In this document: in pieces, positions 1 to 11,687 of the stretch | Numbering within the stretch: position 1 is the first letter of the stretch | Layout of the letters: each line of letters begins with the position of its first letter | NCBI GenBank assembly: GCA_963995505.1 | Contig: OZ023190.1 | Span: 18,346,092 to 18,410,091, forward strand | Reading direction: 5' to 3' | DNA length: 64,000 bases | Origin: Hypericum androsaemum | Taxonomy: Eukaryota; Streptophyta; Magnoliopsida; Malpighiales; Hypericaceae | Translations under genes and position numbers: made by a program | The notes under the pieces: generated by a model | The model's input: the letters and a program-made list of their open reading frames with translations, nothing else | What the model was told of the DNA's origin: nothing | Databases searched by the model: none

Positions 1-348
1 CACAAAAGCCCAACTAGTACGGTCATCAACACAAAAAATTCTCCCGAAGGTCCTGGAAGCCCAAATGGGATCTCGTAACCCTCTCCACTACAAGCCAACC
101 GGGGGAATTGAAAACCCAGGAAAATGGGAAGACAGTGGCACGCGGGAACTGATCCTAAAATTATTTCCCCATTTTACCCCTCCATTTAAAACCCCACAAG
201 GCAAAAACAGTGAAAATCGAAACCTGCCTAGCTGTAAGACAGACTATAAAGTAAAAAAAAATCGAAACCAACGCCTAGCTGGAATCCCAATCGGTTCGAT
301 CACGTCGTTATATCAACGGAGAGTTAGATCGCGGTGTCGGCGGGGGAG
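1..348. other. Upstream region of the VAMP gene
   Basis: Left edge of the window. It holds the 5' leader and proximal promoter of the R-SNARE gene that starts at 349. No clear TATA box and no other gene is visible. Translated frames here are short and show no family similarity. Confidence 0.5.
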
Positions 349-1373
349 ATGGCGATCCTCTACGCGGTGGTGGCCCGGGGCACGGTGGTCCTGGCGGAGT
401 TCACGGCGACGGCGACCAACGCGAGCGTCATAGCGAGGCAGATACTGGAGAAGATCCCCGGCTCCAACGACACTAACCTCTCCTACTCCCAGGACCGTTA
501 CATCTTCCACGTCAAGCGCACCGACGGCCTCACTGTCCTCTGTATGGCCGAAGAGGTCGCCGGCCGTACGCTCTTTCCTTCTCTCTCCTAGGGTTTTGTT
601 AGCTAACTTGATATTCTATTGCTTAATCTATGAGTAGAATTGTTAGCGGTGACGTGGCAGGTGTTGTTCGTTGTGGTTGCAGGGAGGATTCCTTTCACGT
701 TTCTGGAGGAAATACACCAGAGATTTGTGAGGACCTATGCCGTTGCTGTTCACTCCGCTCAGGCTTACGCGATGAACGACGAGTTCTCTAGGGTTTTGAG
801 CCAGCAGATGGAGTACTACTCCAGCGATCCGAATGCTGACCAGATAAATAGACTCAAGGGTGAAATGAATCAGGTTTGCGATATTTTGCGAGTTGAGCTT
901 GTTTTGAACTGCTGCACTTGAGCACGACGGGGGGTTGTAGACATTTTGCAATAGTCGTTCAAAAAGGTCATTTGTCCTTTGGTTGTTCTTGGTCTTTTGA
1001 CAGGTGAGGAATGTTATGATCGAGAACATTGATAAAGTACTGGAGAGAGGCGATCGATTGGAATTGCTCGTCGACAAAACAACTGATATGCAAGGAAACA
1101 CTTTCCGGTTCAGAAAGCAGGCTCGTCGTTTCAGGAACACAGAATGGTGGAGAAATGTGAAACTCACGTATGCTCTCTAGCTCCATTGTCACCAAGTTCG
1201 TCACAGGAATTTTTGGTCCGGGGGTTGAGAATTTCCTTTCAACTTGTCTTTGTAACTGATCATAAATTCATTGTTTTTTTCGCAGGGTCGCTCTCATAAT
1301 TCTTCTCTTAGTGATTGTCTATGTTGTACTCTGTTTTGTTTGCAAAGGACTTACTCTACCTAGCTGCATATAG
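349..1373 (+). CDS. VAMP713: Longin-type R-SNARE, VAMP711/712/713 group
   Basis: Four exons: 349-565, 683-873, 1004-1167, 1286-1373, all GT-AG, giving 219 aa (family about 220). The start MAILYAVVARGTVVLAEF is the canonical beginning of the longin domain (about residues 1-115). The R-SNARE helix (about 125-185) contains IENIDKVLERGDRLELLVDK with the zero-layer arginine in LERG. A C-terminal anchor (about 190-212) is followed by LTLPSCI at the end. Known family role: vesicle SNARE for fusion with the vacuole/tonoplast; plant longin SNAREs of this group are vacuolar. An in-frame GTG at 334 lies upstream, but family members begin at the ATG at 349. Which of VAMP711, 712 or 713 is the ortholog cannot be settled by eye; all three sit in Arabidopsis regions related to this one. 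Confidence 0.93.
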
Positions 1374-2761
1374 TGAAGATGTGGTCCACAGATGCTCGGC
1401 GTGGAATTGATGGATATTCTTTGTGATCTCCGGGTTATCATTTTCATATGTTGTATATTTTCTGGGCATTTTCACATCTTGTAGTTTCGATTGCTTGAAG
1501 TTGTGTGCGGTGTGCCCACCGGGTCATTGGTCGATGAGCATTGATGCCGTTGACTAATTCCTTGAGTGAGACTGGATTGCCTTATTTATGCAGCAGATAG
1601 CTTCCTCTTTGTTGTATCCCAGATTCTCCTTTCTCCACGCTGTATAACATTTGTTGGAGGAATTCCATTATGTTGCTAGCACACTGCAATTGTATTCAAT
1701 ATTGTAACTATGAATTATGGATTTTTGAATGAGATGTAATATTTGCGAGTGTTCCTATCCGTTCGTCTCCAATTTTGATTAATTGACCCGATGGGTATAT
1801 GAATATTTTAAAATTTCTCCAAAAGATGTTTCAAACTTCTCAATGTCGCCTGAACAGATTGTTTATTTCCTTACTCAAGTATCTAAAAGAAAACTCGTTC
1901 CGTAAGCTTCAATTACCACGCATTGCCTAGAATGCGCATTGTCCATCCATGACTTAATGAAGAAAACTACGGCAAGCAGGATCGGTTATGACAAGTAACC
2001 GTCCAAATTGAACACCGAAGCAATTACTTATCCACCCGGAAGAAACTTCTTCATATTTAACCACTCCCTTACTCAACACTTATTTATGGATCACTAATTG
2101 TAATTAAGCATTGTCCGTTTTCTAATTTGCCAAGCAAGACAGCTGTCCTGCGTCCTATTACAAGTCCAAATTTATTAGATCAACTTCTATCCAAATATAA
2201 CAACAAGAGGATGGTTCAGCTCCATATTATAGCGACTCCCGCCTTATTGGGTTAAAGGACAGGAAACGCTTGGCAAATAGATAGCTCACTGGGATCCCGT
2301 TAATGGGCTTCCGATGCAACAAGCAGATTCCATGCGCGTCAAAATGGGCCCATCATACCTTGCGGGCCCAGCGTGCATGTGGGACGCATCACGCATATAT
2401 CCATTTAGATCCGAGCAGAGGACAAATGAGGAAGTAAATCCAACGGGCTAGATTCTGCCAGGATGGACCGATACCAAACTACCAAGCTGTTCCCGCGCGC
2501 AGGGAATCACCACCACCGCCACAGGGTAAAAACTAAACAGAAAAAAAGAGAAGAGAGAGAAAATAAGGAGGCGCAGGTTAACTACCATACGCCGCCCCCT
2601 CGCTCAAGGCCAAACCCCTTCCTCCTCTTCTCTCTCCCCTTGCCATCTCACCCACACATCGCCCCTCCAAACAATTAAAAAAAAGAAAAAAAGGGAGAAA
2701 TTGGAACCAGGAAAACAAAAACCACGGGGAAGGATACTTCGTAACCGAAACGACGACGGAA
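1374..2761. other. Intergenic region, VAMP to MATH/TRAF-like gene
   Basis: Contains the VAMP 3' UTR and the promoter and leader of the MATH/TRAF-like gene. From about 2520 to 2760 the sequence is strongly purine- or pyrimidine-biased, typical of a plant 5' UTR. No other gene or repeat was recognised. Confidence 0.5.
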
Positions 2762-5700
2762 ATGAAGCACAGTCCATCGGAGGCGGTCCCGTCCTCGTCA
2801 TCTTCTCCCTCCCCGACACCGCCGTCTGCGCCGTCCGCGGCCGCGATGGCGACGGCGGCGGAGGACCTAACGACGCCGTCGAACGGTGGGGCGAACGAGG
2901 CGGTGGTGGTGGATCGGCGCGGGGAGCACTCGGCGGTGTGCAGGTGGACGGTGCAGGGGTTCCCGCGCGTGAAGGCACGCGCGATGTGGAGCAAGTATTT
3001 CGAGGTCGGCGGTTACGACTGCCGCCTGCTGGTGTACCCGCGGGGTGACTCGCAGGCGCTCCCCGGGTACATATCGATATATCTTCAGATAATGGACCCG
3101 CGCGGTACGTCGTCGTCCAAGTGGGACTGCTTCGCGAGCTACCGCCTCTCGATAGTCAACTCATCGGACGAGTCAAAGGCCATCCACCGCGACTCGTGGC
3201 ACCGGTTCTCCGCGAAGAAGAAATCCCACGGCTGGTGCGACTTCACCCCTTCCTCCTCCGTCCTCGATCCCCGCCACGGATACCTCTCCTCCAACGACGC
3301 CGTTTTGATAACCGCTGATATATTGATCCTCAACGAGTCCGTCTCCTTCACGCGGGACACCAGCGCCCCCGCCGTGGAAACCGAGTCCTCGGGCCTGACG
3401 TCGGCCTCCACATCATCCGCTGGCTCCTCCTCCGTCGGGGCGGGTCCGGTCTCAGATGTGCTCAGCGGTAAGTTCACTTGGAAGGTGCATAACTTTAGCT
3501 TGTTTAAAGAGATGATCAAGACGCAGAAGATAATGAGCCCGGTTTTCCCTGCCGGTGAGTGTAATTTAAGGATCAGTGTTTACCAGAGCTCGGTTAACGG
3601 GCAGGATTACCTGTCTATGTGCTTGGAGAGTAAGGATACGGAGAAGGCTGCCGCTGCTACGGGAAATGTGGTTGCTGCGGATAGGAGCTGCTGGTGTTTG
3701 TTTAGGATGTCGGTTTTGAACCAGAAGCATGGGATGAATCACACTCACCGGGATTCTTATGGTAGGTTTGCGGCGGATAACAAGAGTGGGGACAATACGA
3801 GTCTGGGGTGGAGCGATTACATGAAAATGGCGGATTTTATCGGGCAGGATTCAGGGTTTTTGGTTGATGATACGGCGGTGTTTAGTACATCGTTTCATGT
3901 GATTAAGGAGTTCAGTAGCTTCTCGAAGAGTGGGGGGTCGATTGGAGGTAGGAGTAGTGGGAATGTAGCTAATCGGAAATCTGACGGGCATATGGGGAAG
4001 TTCACTTGGAGGATTGAGAATTTTACTAGGTTGAAGGATCTCTTGAAGAAGAGGAAGATTACTGGGCTGTGCATCAAGAGCAGGAGGTTTCAGATTGGTA
4101 ATCGTGATTGCCGGCTCATTGTTTATCCCCGAGGTACTATTTTGAGAGAGCGAAATGCTTAAATGTACTAGTTGCCGTCTCATTTTATCCCCCGAGGTAC
4201 TAATTTGTGTGCGACGTTCTATTTGTTTGCCCACCGACATTTGTTTTTCGAGTGGTGGTGTTAACCAGTTGTAGGTTTTTTTGGACTGACATTTCATGCT
4301 TTAAGTTTATATAGTTTTGATTCTAAGTTTCTTGTTTGTAGTGACCAGTGGTCTGATCGATCCCTTTTCATCTACATGCTAAGTCTGCGGTATGGTTTTA
4401 TGCTGAGCTTCCTAGGAGTCATAGGGCGTTTAATATTCTTCTCATTGTTGGTTTTTGCTTCCTTTGTCATTTAAGAACCTCCTTGTGTGTTCTCAAGGTT
4501 GTTAGTTATGATTGATTATCTACTTTAACAGGAATGAGTTCACCACATGTTTATTCTATCATTTTTTATTTTAGATTGGTAAAGCATGGGAGTTCCCTGG
4601 CTTTATCTCGCACAACGAACTGATGATTTGTCATGCTCTTGGTTGGCATCAGGGCAGTCTCAACCACCATGCCATCTTTCAGTGTTTCTTGAAGTTACAG
4701 ATTCGAGGAATACATCCAGTGACTGGAGTTGCTTTGTGAGCCACCGTTTGTCAGTTGTGAACCAGAGAATAGAGGAGAAATCTGTCACAAAGGAATCTCA
4801 GAATCGATACTCAAAAGCTGCAAAAGATTGGGGATGGAGGGAATTTGTCACTCTCACCAGCTTATTCGACCAAGATTCTGGTTTTCTTGTACAGGATACA
4901 GTCATATTCTCTGCAGAAGTTCTCATTTTGAAAGAGACATCTATAATGCAGGATCTAACTGATCTAGACAATGAGTCCATAAATGCTGGTTCACAGATTG
5001 ATAAAGTTGGGAAAAGAAGTTCATTTACATGGAAAGTGGAGAATTTCCTTTCCTTTAAAGAAATCATGGAAACCCGAAAAATCTTCAGCAAGTTCTTTGA
5101 AGCTGGTGGATGCGAACTTCGAATTGGTAGGTTTACTCCTCCTTTCCGTTCCTACTGATATGCAGATATCATTTTCCTCAATGTGATCTGTGACAGCTGG
5201 TTTCTGTGTTTTGACATACAGGTGTATATGAGTCCTTTGATACCATCTGTATATACTTAGAAAGCGATCAGTCGGTTGGCACTGATCCAGATAAAAACTT
5301 TTGGGTCCGATACAGGATGGCTGTGGTAAATCAAAAGAATCCAGCCAAGACTGTGTGGAAGGAGTCTTCTATTTGTACAAAGACATGGAACAATTCAGTT
5401 CTGCAATTTATGAAAGTGACAGACATGTTGGAGGCAGATGCAGGGTTCCTTGTGCGTGACACTGTCGTTTTTGTCTGTGAGATATTGGATTGCTGCCCTT
5501 GGTTTGAATTCTCCGATTTGGAGGTTAGCATCTCCATTTATCAAGTCTTTGTCATGATCTATTGACGAATATGTGCCTACATCTGAAGCCAACGATATGT
5601 AATTGGGCGAGCTCTTAGTTTGTAGGTCATTACATCGACTTTCCCTTGGTAAGGGACTTGCTTGATTGTATGTCAGGTTGCTACTAGCACTTTCTTATCT

Positions 5701-8700
5701 CAAGGAAGTGATGGCACTTGTCACAGAGTCAATAATCTTTCTAGTGCTACATGCTTGAGTAACACGTTTCTCTCAAACAGTTGCAGATCATGTTTTTGCT
5801 GGAGCTACTTTAGAGTATCTTTTGCAAAACTTTTCCTTCAGATTTTTATTTTTGAAAGCTAGTATTCATCCATCTACAGTCTACTTGATTTTTCGGTGAT
5901 GTGTTGCTATCGTTTCAGCTAGAAGGATTAGGGTAACAATAAATGTTAAAGGAGCTTATAGATTCCAAGTTTACTGCTTAAATCATTAGTCAATTGATTC
6001 TAGAAGGGAATGGAAACCCATGTCTCAGAAGCTGCAATTGTTAAATTTTGAAAATATTATCATCTTCTTCATTACCGTCGATATTGCTTCGGTCTTGATT
6101 CGTAAGCTTGTAGCACTGTCTGTTTTTGAGCTTGCCAAGTCTCTTCTGTGACATGTTATGTGGAGAAGCATGTATAATGTAATGTAGAGAAGCATGTATA
6201 TATACATTACCTTGCATATGTGTGTGTGTGTATGTAATAGTCTTTCATGGTTGGCATCCCCTTAAAGCTATTGTCTATCGACTTCAAATATATATGTATG
6301 CCCCCACACACACACAGTTTCTCAGAACGAAAAGAGGGATAACACATCGGCATATTTTGGTGCTGTAACTTTTGTAGTAGAAGTTGATTGGAAATCTGTA
6401 GCCTTCCTCTGCTTATTCAATTTTGCTTTCTCTGCTTGCTGTTTCTGTTAGGTTTTGGCATCTGAGGACGATCAGGATGCTTTAACAACTGATCCTGATG
6501 AACTCATTGATTCTGAAGACAGTGAAGGAATTAGCGGAGATGAAGAAGATATGTTTAGAAACCTTCTCTCTAGGGCTGGGTTCCACCTTACATATGGTGA
6601 TAATCCTTCACAGCCACAGGTTACCTTGAGAGAGAAGCTTCTGATGGATGCTGGTGCAATTGCTGGTTTTCTGTCTGGCCTGCGTGTCTATCTTGATGAC
6701 CCTGCTAAAGTGAAGCGTTTGCTTCTTCCTACCAAGCTGTCAGGTGGCAATGATGGAAAAAGACCAACGAGGGCTGATGTATCTTCTCCCAGTTTGATGA
6801 ATTTGTTAATGGGCGTAAAAGTTTTGCAGCAGGCAATTGTTGACTTACTTCTAGACATTATGGTTGAATGTTGTCAACCTTCGGAAGCAAGTTCTAGTAA
6901 TGATTTATTTGATTTGAACTTGAAACCTTCTCCTGATGGCAGTGATTGTGCCAGTCCACTGGAATCTGATCGGCAAGAAGCCACTCAATATCCTTTGTCT
7001 GAAAGATTGGTTACTGGGGTGGATGAGATCAGCAGTGCCTCTGCTGTACAAAGTTCTGACATGAATGGGATGGACATTCCTCGAAAAGCTCTTCCTGGGC
7101 AACCGACATATCCACCAGTTGCAACAGCAGATGGCTCCAGTGAAGGGGCTCCTCTTCGTTCCAAGGTATGAATTGGTTTTTGAATATTACACTTCATAGA
7201 TTAGTGACTTGGTATGTACTAATAATTTGTGTAGTTAAATGTCCAGACAAAATGGCCGGAGCAATCCGAGGAGCTTCTGGGATTGATTGTTAACTCATTG
7301 AGTGCCCTGGACGGAGCTGTTCCTCAAGGCTGCCCTGAACCAAGACGAAGGCCTCAGTCTGCTCAAAAGATTGCTCTTGTACTGGATAAAGCTCCGAAGC
7401 ATCTGCAGCCGGACCTAGTTGCTTTAGTACCAAAGTTGGTTGAGCATTCGGAGCATCCATTGGCAGCCCATGCGCTTCTCGAGCGACTCCAGAAACCTGA
7501 TGCAGAACCTGCCCTTCGTATTCCTGTAAGAGATCACTAGGATATGTCTGCTTCAGTTAATTTCTCCACTACAATTCATCACATATTGCTTCTCATCGGG
7601 ATGCAACAGAAGTATGAACAAATGCTGTGCGTTCCAGTTTTAAGAGTAATCAGTGCAACTTTTTTCGTCCTCTCTAATATGCATATGTTTTGGTGTTTTG
7701 TTCTCAGGTTTTTGATGCCCTTAGTCAACTTGAATGTGACAGTGATGTGTGGGAACGAGTACTGTTGCAATCTTTTGAGCTTTTGGCTGACTCAAATGAT
7801 GAACCCCTGGCTGCAACGATAGATTTCATATTCAAATCTGCGTCACAGTGCCAACATCTTCCTGAAGCGGTAAGCATTACTTTTACGAATTTCCTTGCAT
7901 GTTATTCTGCTCAACACTTTAATTTCAATGTGATTTGTTTTCGTTGTAGGTCAGAGCTGTTCGTGTTAGGCTAAAGACTTTGGGCCACGAGGTTTCTCCT
8001 CGAGTCCTGGATTTCTTGAGTAAGACCGTAAATAGTTGGGGGGATGTTGCTGAGACCTTACTCAGAGACATTGAATGTGATGATGACTTTGGTGACGACT
8101 GCCCAACAATGTCTCATGGTCTTTTCTTGTTCGGGGGGGATAATGGGATCTGTTCTGAAAGGTTGCACGGGCTTGATGAGCAGCCTGTGTGTCGTGGTCG
8201 TTATTTTTCTGACATTTATATCTTAATTGAAATGTTATCGATACCTTGTCTAGCTGTTGAAGCTTCACAAACATTTGAGAGAGCTGTCGCAAGAGGAGTA
8301 ATCACAGCTCAATCTGTGGCTATGGTCTTGGAAAGGCGCCTTAGTCAGAGGATGAGTTTTAATGCTAGACTTTTATCTGAAAGCTTTCAGCAAGCTGATG
8401 CTGCTATTATTGGAGAAGCAAGTGAACATCTAAGGGTCCAGCGAGATGATTTTGCTGTTGTTCTTGGCCTTGCTGAAACCTTGGCCGTTTCTAGAGATCT
8501 TTGTGTTAAGGAGTTCGTGAAGATGCTTTATACAATACTATTTAAGTGGAACCCTGATGAGTCCTACAGAGGAAGAATGCTGAAGAGACTTGTTGATCAT
8601 GCCACTACTACTTCGGACATTGGTCATGATGCTGATTTGTATCTGGATGTATTGGTTATTTTAGTTTGTGAGGAGCAGGAAATTATCAAACATGTTCTTA

Positions 8701-9546
8701 TCATGATGCGTGAGGTTGCTGAACTTGCAAATGTTGATCGAGCAGCACTTTGGCACCAGTTATGTGCTTCTGAAGATGAAATTACCCGTATTCGCGAAGA
8801 GAGGAAGGTAGATGCTTCCAATGTGGCCCAGGAAAAAGCTGTCCTTTCACAAAAGCTAAGTGATTCGGAGGCCACTATCAATCGACTTAAGGTAACTGTT
8901 ATTTACGCTTCAATGTGTTTTATGACTTTGAAAAGTTTTCTATCCTTTGTGATTAATACCTCGACTCTATACCAAAGTCGGAGAAGAAAGCTGAGTCGGA
9001 CCGCTTTTCTCGGGAGAAGAAGGAGCTCTCAGAACAGATACAGGAAGCGGAGAGTCAGCTTGACTGGCTTCGTGCTGAGCGAGATGATGAAATCACCAAA
9101 CTCAAGGGCGAAAAGAAATCACTGCAGGACCGTCTGTATGATGCTGAAACACAACTCTCCCAATTGAAGTCCCGTAAAAGGGACGAACTGAAGGTTGCAT
9201 AGCTTTTCTTTCTGGTGTCTGCTTTTACTGAAGTTGTCTTCTCTGACTGACTTTTGGTGTGAATGAGCATGATGGTCTGCCAGGGTCCATATTGCGGATC
9301 CCATATAATGGACTAGTGTTTTCTGGCTAAGTTATAATGGACTAATTTTATGTTGTTAGATCATTCTCTGAACTTCTCTCAGCGGTTCAGGGCTTTCATA
9401 TTGAACTGTTAACTTGTTTTTACCCCAGTGAATGCTCTTATTGCTATTACAACTCGCTAGCTGTCTACTTTTTACCAACTTTGGTCAATTGGAACAACTG
9501 AATTGTTTATTGTGCTCAAGGGTTTGGTGCTTGTGAAGGTTTCCTT

Positions 9547-9582
<36 letters not shown>

Positions 9583-10863
9583 ACATGTGAAGCCAAGAAA
9601 GCTAGATACATTTATATTGCTTTTCAAGGCTCCGAATATAGAAATAGAAGCTTGTAAATTGTAACAATAGAGGGTATTTGTTCTCTGTCTTTGTTGAATG
9701 TGAGTTTTGGATTATGTGATACACGCCCAATAATGAATGTTGTTCTTTGCATTTTGTCTTGCTCCTTGGGTTAACCAATCTTTGCATTTAACAGAGGGTT
9801 GTCAAAGAGAAAAATGCTCTTGCTGAGAGGTTAAAGAGTGCTGAGGCTGCACGAAAAAGGTTCGACGAAGAATTGAAAAGACATGCAACAGAGAATGTGA
9901 CACGAGAGGAAGTTCGTCACTCACTGGAGGATGAGATCAGAAGACTTACAAAAACGGTTGGACAGACCGAGGGAGAAAAGAGGGAGAAGGAAGAGCAAGT
10001 TGCTCGCTGTGAAGCATACATCGATGGGATGGAATCTAAACTACAGGACTGTCAGGTTTGTGCTGAAAAATACTTGTTGATGATTATGACTTTACAGGTG
10101 CCTTAATTGCTTGTTGCTATTCAGGAAGACTAATTAATTGCTTGTGAGCTGCAAGCACTTGAAGTCATCTGGGTTACTCTTAGTTTGGATCATCTTAAGT
10201 TCTCTGCAAGAATGATGAATCATCAAAAGTCAAAACTATTTCGAGTTTTGGTTTGCTTACGCTTTTTTGAGCCAATTTCTAACCATGGGCTTTAAAGATT
10301 GACAAGTATCTGGATAAACGTTTATATTAGAATAAGCAATCAACTCTTTTTTTTTTGTCGGTAACTGGCAATCGACTTTGGTTTTGAGGTTTTCTCATAT
10401 TAGTATCTTGTGAACTTCCAAAAAGACCATTTTATAGAGCACTCTGGTACTTCTCCTGCGAGATATTCTTTGACATAAGCGTGCATATTTGTAATTTCCC
10501 GTTTTTCTTCATGTGCAGCAATATATTCACACCCTTGAGGGTTCACTTCAAGAAGAAATGTCGCGGCATGCGCCTCTATATGGTGCCGGGTTGGAAGCTC
10601 TGTCAATGAAGGAGTTGGAAACCCTATCCCGTATCCACGAGGAAGGACTCAGGCAGATTCACGCCCTTCAGCAGCGTAAGGCAAGTCCAGCTGCTAGTCC
10701 TCTCATGAGTCCCCACTCTCTCTCGCACAATCATGGCTTGTATCCTGCTGCTCCACCTCCTATGGCTGTTGGATCACCACCTTCACTGATCCCGAACGGC
10801 GTGGGGATCCACGGCAATGGGCACGTAAATGGTGCAGTCGGGCCATGGTTCAACCATACATAA
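2762..10863 (+). CDS. Four-MATH-domain TRAF-like protein with coiled coil
   Basis: Ten exons: 2762-4133, 4653-5126, 5222-5523, 6452-7165, 7235-7525, 7708-7869, 7950-8891, 8978-9193, 9795-10055, 10519-10863. They join in frame to 1692 aa. Four MATH/TRAF-like domains lie at about 60-190, 237-385, 411-545 and 583-710. Each starts with a FTWK/R- or CRWTV-type strand and ends with a GFLVxDTxxF-type strand. A mid-section without recognised domain follows. Charged heptad-rich coiled coil spans about 1390-1590. The tail is Pro/Ser-rich and ends PWFNHT. The best match I recall is the large Arabidopsis TRAF-like protein At2g25320, similar in length. MATH domains bind peptides and often recruit substrates to ubiquitin ligases; the role here is inferred only. 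A second in-frame ATG at 2846 is a possible alternative start. Confidence 0.9.
9549..9580. repeat. (TA)n microsatellite
   Basis: About 15 uninterrupted TA units inside the intron between exons 8 and 9 of the MATH/TRAF-like gene. Likely length-polymorphic. A short TG/TA tract lies in an earlier intron near 6215-6235. Confidence 0.9.
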
Positions 10864-11687
10864 CTTCACCTTCCACTCCAGTCTCGTTTCACATTCGGCA
10901 TTCGTTGTCGTTTGCACGGTAGAGCAATCGACCATCATCTCTATGGGAGGGATGTGCCTTTTGGGTTATGTCATTGGGCATTTTGGCTGGTAGGGGCTGT
11001 TGGGAGTACAGAATGAAGAATAATATACCCAAAGAGTGAGAATGGAAGGCTGAGCTTATTGAATGTGAAGAGCAATTCTCATGGTTACTCTCAGTTGAAA
11101 ATGCCATATCCCTTTCTCACCTATTTTTCTCAAAGTCTTATAAAAGGCCTCTTCGAAAGCTTCTCTTATTTTCCGGTTGTTTAGCTTCTCAGTTTTGCCT
11201 TCCCCGTCTCTCTCCCCCTCGAGCATCTCCTTCAAAGCTTAACCAATGTACAGGAGGAGACGGGCTTTTACGCCCACGTTCTTTCATTCGCCAAGCTTCG
11301 AGGCAGAATACATCTAATTAAATCGGCTTTTTTCTATTATGAGTAAAAGTTACCAATTTTGTTTTAAATGGATACAAACCTATATATTTTCCAAAAGCGA
11401 GCAACTTTTTTTTAAACAAAATTAAGAAATTTGATATCGTTTTTTTTTTAAAAAAAAGTTACCCATTTTAGAAAAGTACTCAAGTTTATATCTAATTTAG
11501 TGAATTATGGGTGAAAAAAATGATAATTCCGTGGAACGAGAACATCAACGAGTTTCTGACCCTCTCTGTACTTTTCCTAATATCAACTACAAAAAGTTAA
11601 AGCCTATACTGTATTGGAACCCTGGTCAAACTTTGGATATCGAAAAAACCTTGTTAAACTAAAAATAGGATAGTTCCATGGAATAAC
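10864..11687. other. Convergent 3' intergenic region
   Basis: Lies between the stop of the MATH/TRAF-like gene (+) and the stop of the first GT47 gene (-). It must hold both 3' UTRs. AT-rich and poly-A/T-rich from about 11330. No gene or recognised repeat. Confidence 0.5.

Noticed and set aside
2578..2994. Two overlapping minus-strand open frames of 124-138 codons
   Set aside because: They lie opposite exon 1 of the MATH/TRAF-like gene in a GC-rich, low-complexity region; translations are Pro/Ser/Arg-rich without domains. Shadow frames.
3139..4297. Antisense open frames across the MATH exons
   Set aside because: The plus strand encodes clear MATH domains here; the minus-strand translations match nothing recognised.
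8218..8260. Retained intron inside exon 7 of the MATH/TRAF-like gene
   Set aside because: The segment YFSDIYILIEMLSIPCLAVE is in frame and agrees with my memory of the Arabidopsis homolog, so it is coding.
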